Shown here piece by piece: positions 62,656 to 64,000 of a stretch of 64,000 nt of DNA (the first letter of the stretch is position 1; every line of letters starts with the position of its first letter). The translations under genes were made by a program, and so were the position numbers. This DNA is from an uncultured Myxococcaceae bacterium. Lineage in GTDB: Bacteria > Myxococcota_A > Polyangia > Polyangiales > Ga0077539. Location: assembly GCA_945952225.1 (NCBI GenBank), contig CAMFHP010000006.1, positions 58,121 to 122,120 on the forward strand, written 5' to 3'. The notes beneath the pieces were generated by a model. It was given only the letters and a program-made list of their open reading frames with translations. It was not told where the DNA came from and searched no databases.

Positions 62656-63729
62656 ATGCGACGGCTCCTGCCCTGGCTCGAAACCATCCTCCGACGCCAA
62701 CCGTGGGTGATCACCCTGCTGGCGTTGATCCCGTGCGCGTACTTCGCCGCGCGGGGCACCGGGGAGATGGTGGGCGCGAAGGTCTTCGCCGCCGACACCG
62801 AAGCGCTCGCGCGTCCGCTGCCCGCCTCCACGGCACCGACCTCGGAGCAGCCCGCGGCGCAGAACCGTCACGTGCGCGATCGCACGGCGATCATCCATCG
62901 CAACGTCTTCGACTCCGACGCGGGCTGCCTCGACTGCGACGCGGGCTCGCCCGACGCCGACGTCGACGCCGCGGGAGCCCCGGCGGCGAACCCCCTCGAC
63001 GACCGCATCCTCCCGCCCGAGGCGTGCTTCCAGGATCGTCCGCACGAGCCCGGCGCGTACCCGCCGCCGTGCGACTCGCAGGCGAAGATCATGGGCGCGG
63101 TGGTGAGCGACAGCGACGAGTGGTCGTTCGCCTTCGTGCAGGCCACGCAGGGCGGCGCGTCGATGCCCTTTCGTCAGGGCCAGCAGCTCGACGGGCGCAC
63201 GGTCAGCCTCGTGGGGCACTGCCCCGCGGTGGGCGCGTACGTGCTGCTCCGTCCCACGGGCGCGCCGCGGTGCTTTCTCGCGCAGGTGATGCCGCCGCGT
63301 ACGGCGCCTCCTCCGCCGCCCACGCCCGCTGCGCCGCCGCCGCCCGCGGGCGGACCCGAGCCCGGGGGAGCCCTCTCGGCTGCGCTCGAAGGCATCGAGC
63401 GCGCGGGCGCCAATGAGTTCAACGTCCGGCGCTCCACCGTCGACCGCATTCTCGAGAACCAGGCCGAGCTCATGCGCACCACCCGCATCATGCCGCACGA
63501 AGAGGGCGGACGCGTGGTGGGCGTGCAGCTCTTCGGCGTGCGCGGCAACTCGCTGCTCGGCCGCCTCGGCATGCAGAACGGCGACGTGCTCAACCGGATC
63601 AACGGGCTCGAAATCGCCTCGCCCGACCGCGCGCTCGAAGCCTACTCGCGGCTCCGTACGAGCGACCACCTCACCATCTCGGTCACCCGCAACGGTCAGC
63701 CCGTGAACATCGACTTCAACATCCGATGA
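62656..63729 (+). CDS. gspC: type II secretion system protein GspC
   Basis: A 357-residue inner-membrane protein that links the inner-membrane platform to the secretin GspD. One membrane helix (about 17-34, PWVITLLALIPCAYFAARG), then an HR domain (about 75-215: TAIIHRNVFDSDAGC, SQAKIMGAVVSDSDEWSFAFVQ, FRQGQQLDGRTVSLVG) with inserted Cys/Asp-rich loops, a Pro-rich linker and a C-terminal PDZ domain (about 285-357: GVRGNSLLGRLGMQNGDVLNRINGLEIASPDRA, in part). The HR loops have six or more cysteines, more than in proteobacterial GspC. It overlaps the next gene by ATGA coupling, as expected for gspC-gspD. Confidence 0.9.
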   Translation: MRRLLPWLETILRRQPWVITLLALIPCAYFAARGTGEMVGAKVFAADTEALARPLPASTAPTSEQPAAQNRHVRDRTAIIHRNVFDSDAGCLDCDAGSPDADVDAAGAPAANPLDDRILPPEACFQDRPHEPGAYPPPCDSQAKIMGAVVSDSDEWSFAFVQATQGGASMPFRQGQQLDGRTVSLVGHCPAVGAYVLLRPTGAPRCFLAQVMPPRTAPPPPPTPAAPPPPAGGPEPGGALSAALEGIERAGANEFNVRRSTVDRILENQAELMRTTRIMPHEEGGRVVGVQLFGVRGNSLLGRLGMQNGDVLNRINGLEIASPDRALEAYSRLRTSDHLTISVTRNGQPVNIDFNIR

Positions 63730-64000
63730 TGACCCGCCCCATGAACCCTGCCTCGATCCGCGTTCCCCGACTCCCGAGGCTGAGCCTCGCGGCGATGGTG
63801 CTGGCCTTCTTCGCGTTCGCGGCCACGGCCTGGTCGCAGCAGGACCCGACGCAGCCCGCGGTGCCCACGAAGAACCGCGTCGTGCGCCGTCGGCCCATCA
63901 CCGTGATGGTGCCTCCGGCCGCGCCCGGTGTGCTCGGCACCGCCGGCACCGCGCAGCCCGCGCCCGCCGTGCCCGCCGCGCAGCCCGCGCCGCCTCCGCC
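63726..64000 (+). CDS. partial gene, probable GspD secretin N-terminus
   Basis: The first 91 codons of a gene cut by the window edge. It encodes a signal peptide (SLAAMVLAFFAFAATAWSQ) followed by a Pro/Ala-rich segment with basic residues (KNRVVRRRPITVMVPP). The start overlaps the gspC stop (ATGATGA), either ATG 63726 or 63729. In type II operons the secretin gspD usually follows gspC, and an exported start fits, but no secretin domain is within reach, so the identity is inferred from position. Confidence 0.5.
   Translation, partial: MMTRPMNPASIRVPRLPRLSLAAMVLAFFAFAATAWSQQDPTQPAVPTKNRVVRRRPITVMVPPAAPGVLGTAGTAQPAPAVPAAQPAPPP

Overview
This 64 kb window looks like a chromosomal core segment of a very GC-rich, Gram-negative member of the Myxococcota, most likely Polyangia close to the Sandaracinaceae. 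The taxonomic call is inference. It rests on the high-GC codon use (almost every real gene is shadowed by long antisense open frames), eukaryote-type Ser/Thr kinase, PEGA/TPR and HEAT-repeat proteins, tandem myxobacterial-type outer-membrane beta-barrels, a FemAB-like XrtA-associated acetyltransferase, a DNPR-type (meso-diaminopimelate) MurE, and type II/type III secretion relatives. No insertion sequence, prophage, integrase, CRISPR array or rRNA gene was seen.

Layout. 0-15 kb: a mosaic of single genes: DUF362 Tat protein, PDZ lipoprotein, SctQ/FliM-like C-ring protein, Ser/Thr kinase, LysM-M15 peptidase, acyl-CoA synthetase, SRPBCC lipoprotein, TPR/PEGA protein, HDAC-like deacetylase, Cache/HAMP-like membrane sensor, HEAT protein and a large Ig-like membrane protein, ending with ftsY. 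15.4-18.5 kb: an apparent operon of two outer-membrane beta-barrels plus a FemAB-like acyltransferase. 18.5-31.6 kb: the division and cell wall (dcw) cluster rsmH-ftsL-ftsI-murE-murF-mraY-[three reverse-strand genes]-murD-ftsW-murG, mostly with 4-bp start/stop overlaps. It has no mraZ upstream, and murC, murB, ddl, ftsQ, ftsA and ftsZ are not found after murG. A tRNA-Leu(CAA) follows. 32-44.3 kb: the ribosomal protein cluster rplV-rpsC-rplP-rpmC-rpsQ-rplN-rplX-rplE-rpsN-rpsH-rplF-rplR-rpsE-rpmD-rplO-secY-adk-infA-rpmJ-rpsM-rpsK-rpsD-rpoA-rplQ. It starts at rplV, so the first half of the classical S10 operon (rpsJ to rpsS) is absent here. 44.4-47.8 kb: a three-gene operon of class III aminotransferase, LuxE-like acyl-protein synthetase and LuxC-like acyl reductase. 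47.8-56.2 kb: phosphoesterase, a large coiled-coil protein with a degenerate CpXC-like domain, a Ycf46-like AAA+ ATPase, a HAD hydrolase, and a LysR plus zinc alcohol dehydrogenase pair. 56.3-61.6 kb: a polysaccharide locus with two near-duplicate GT4 glycosyltransferases in inverted orientation around a GT2/epimerase pair. 61.7-64 kb: a secreted Cys-rich protein and the start of a type II secretion operon (gspC, then probably gspD, cut by the window edge).

How it works together. The central 30 kb joins envelope growth (lipid II synthesis, septal transpeptidase and flippase-family FtsW) to the translation machinery, SecY and FtsY. The regulatory DNA is readable. Several promoters have a TTGAC-type -35 and a TTACC(C/T) or TA-rich -10 only 4-12 bases from the start codon, which implies leaderless or near-leaderless mRNAs. 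murF and murD share a near-identical promoter although they lie 4.4 kb apart. A perfect 15-bp palindrome marks the operator of a TetR regulator inserted inside the dcw cluster. Inside the ribosomal cluster several intercistronic gaps can fold into strong RNA hairpins, the largest (about 22 bp in three stacked helices) lying just before secY. These structured gaps, the twin mur promoters, the 87-bp inverted repeat in the glycosyltransferase locus and the LuxC/LuxE/aminotransferase operon are the most interesting signals.
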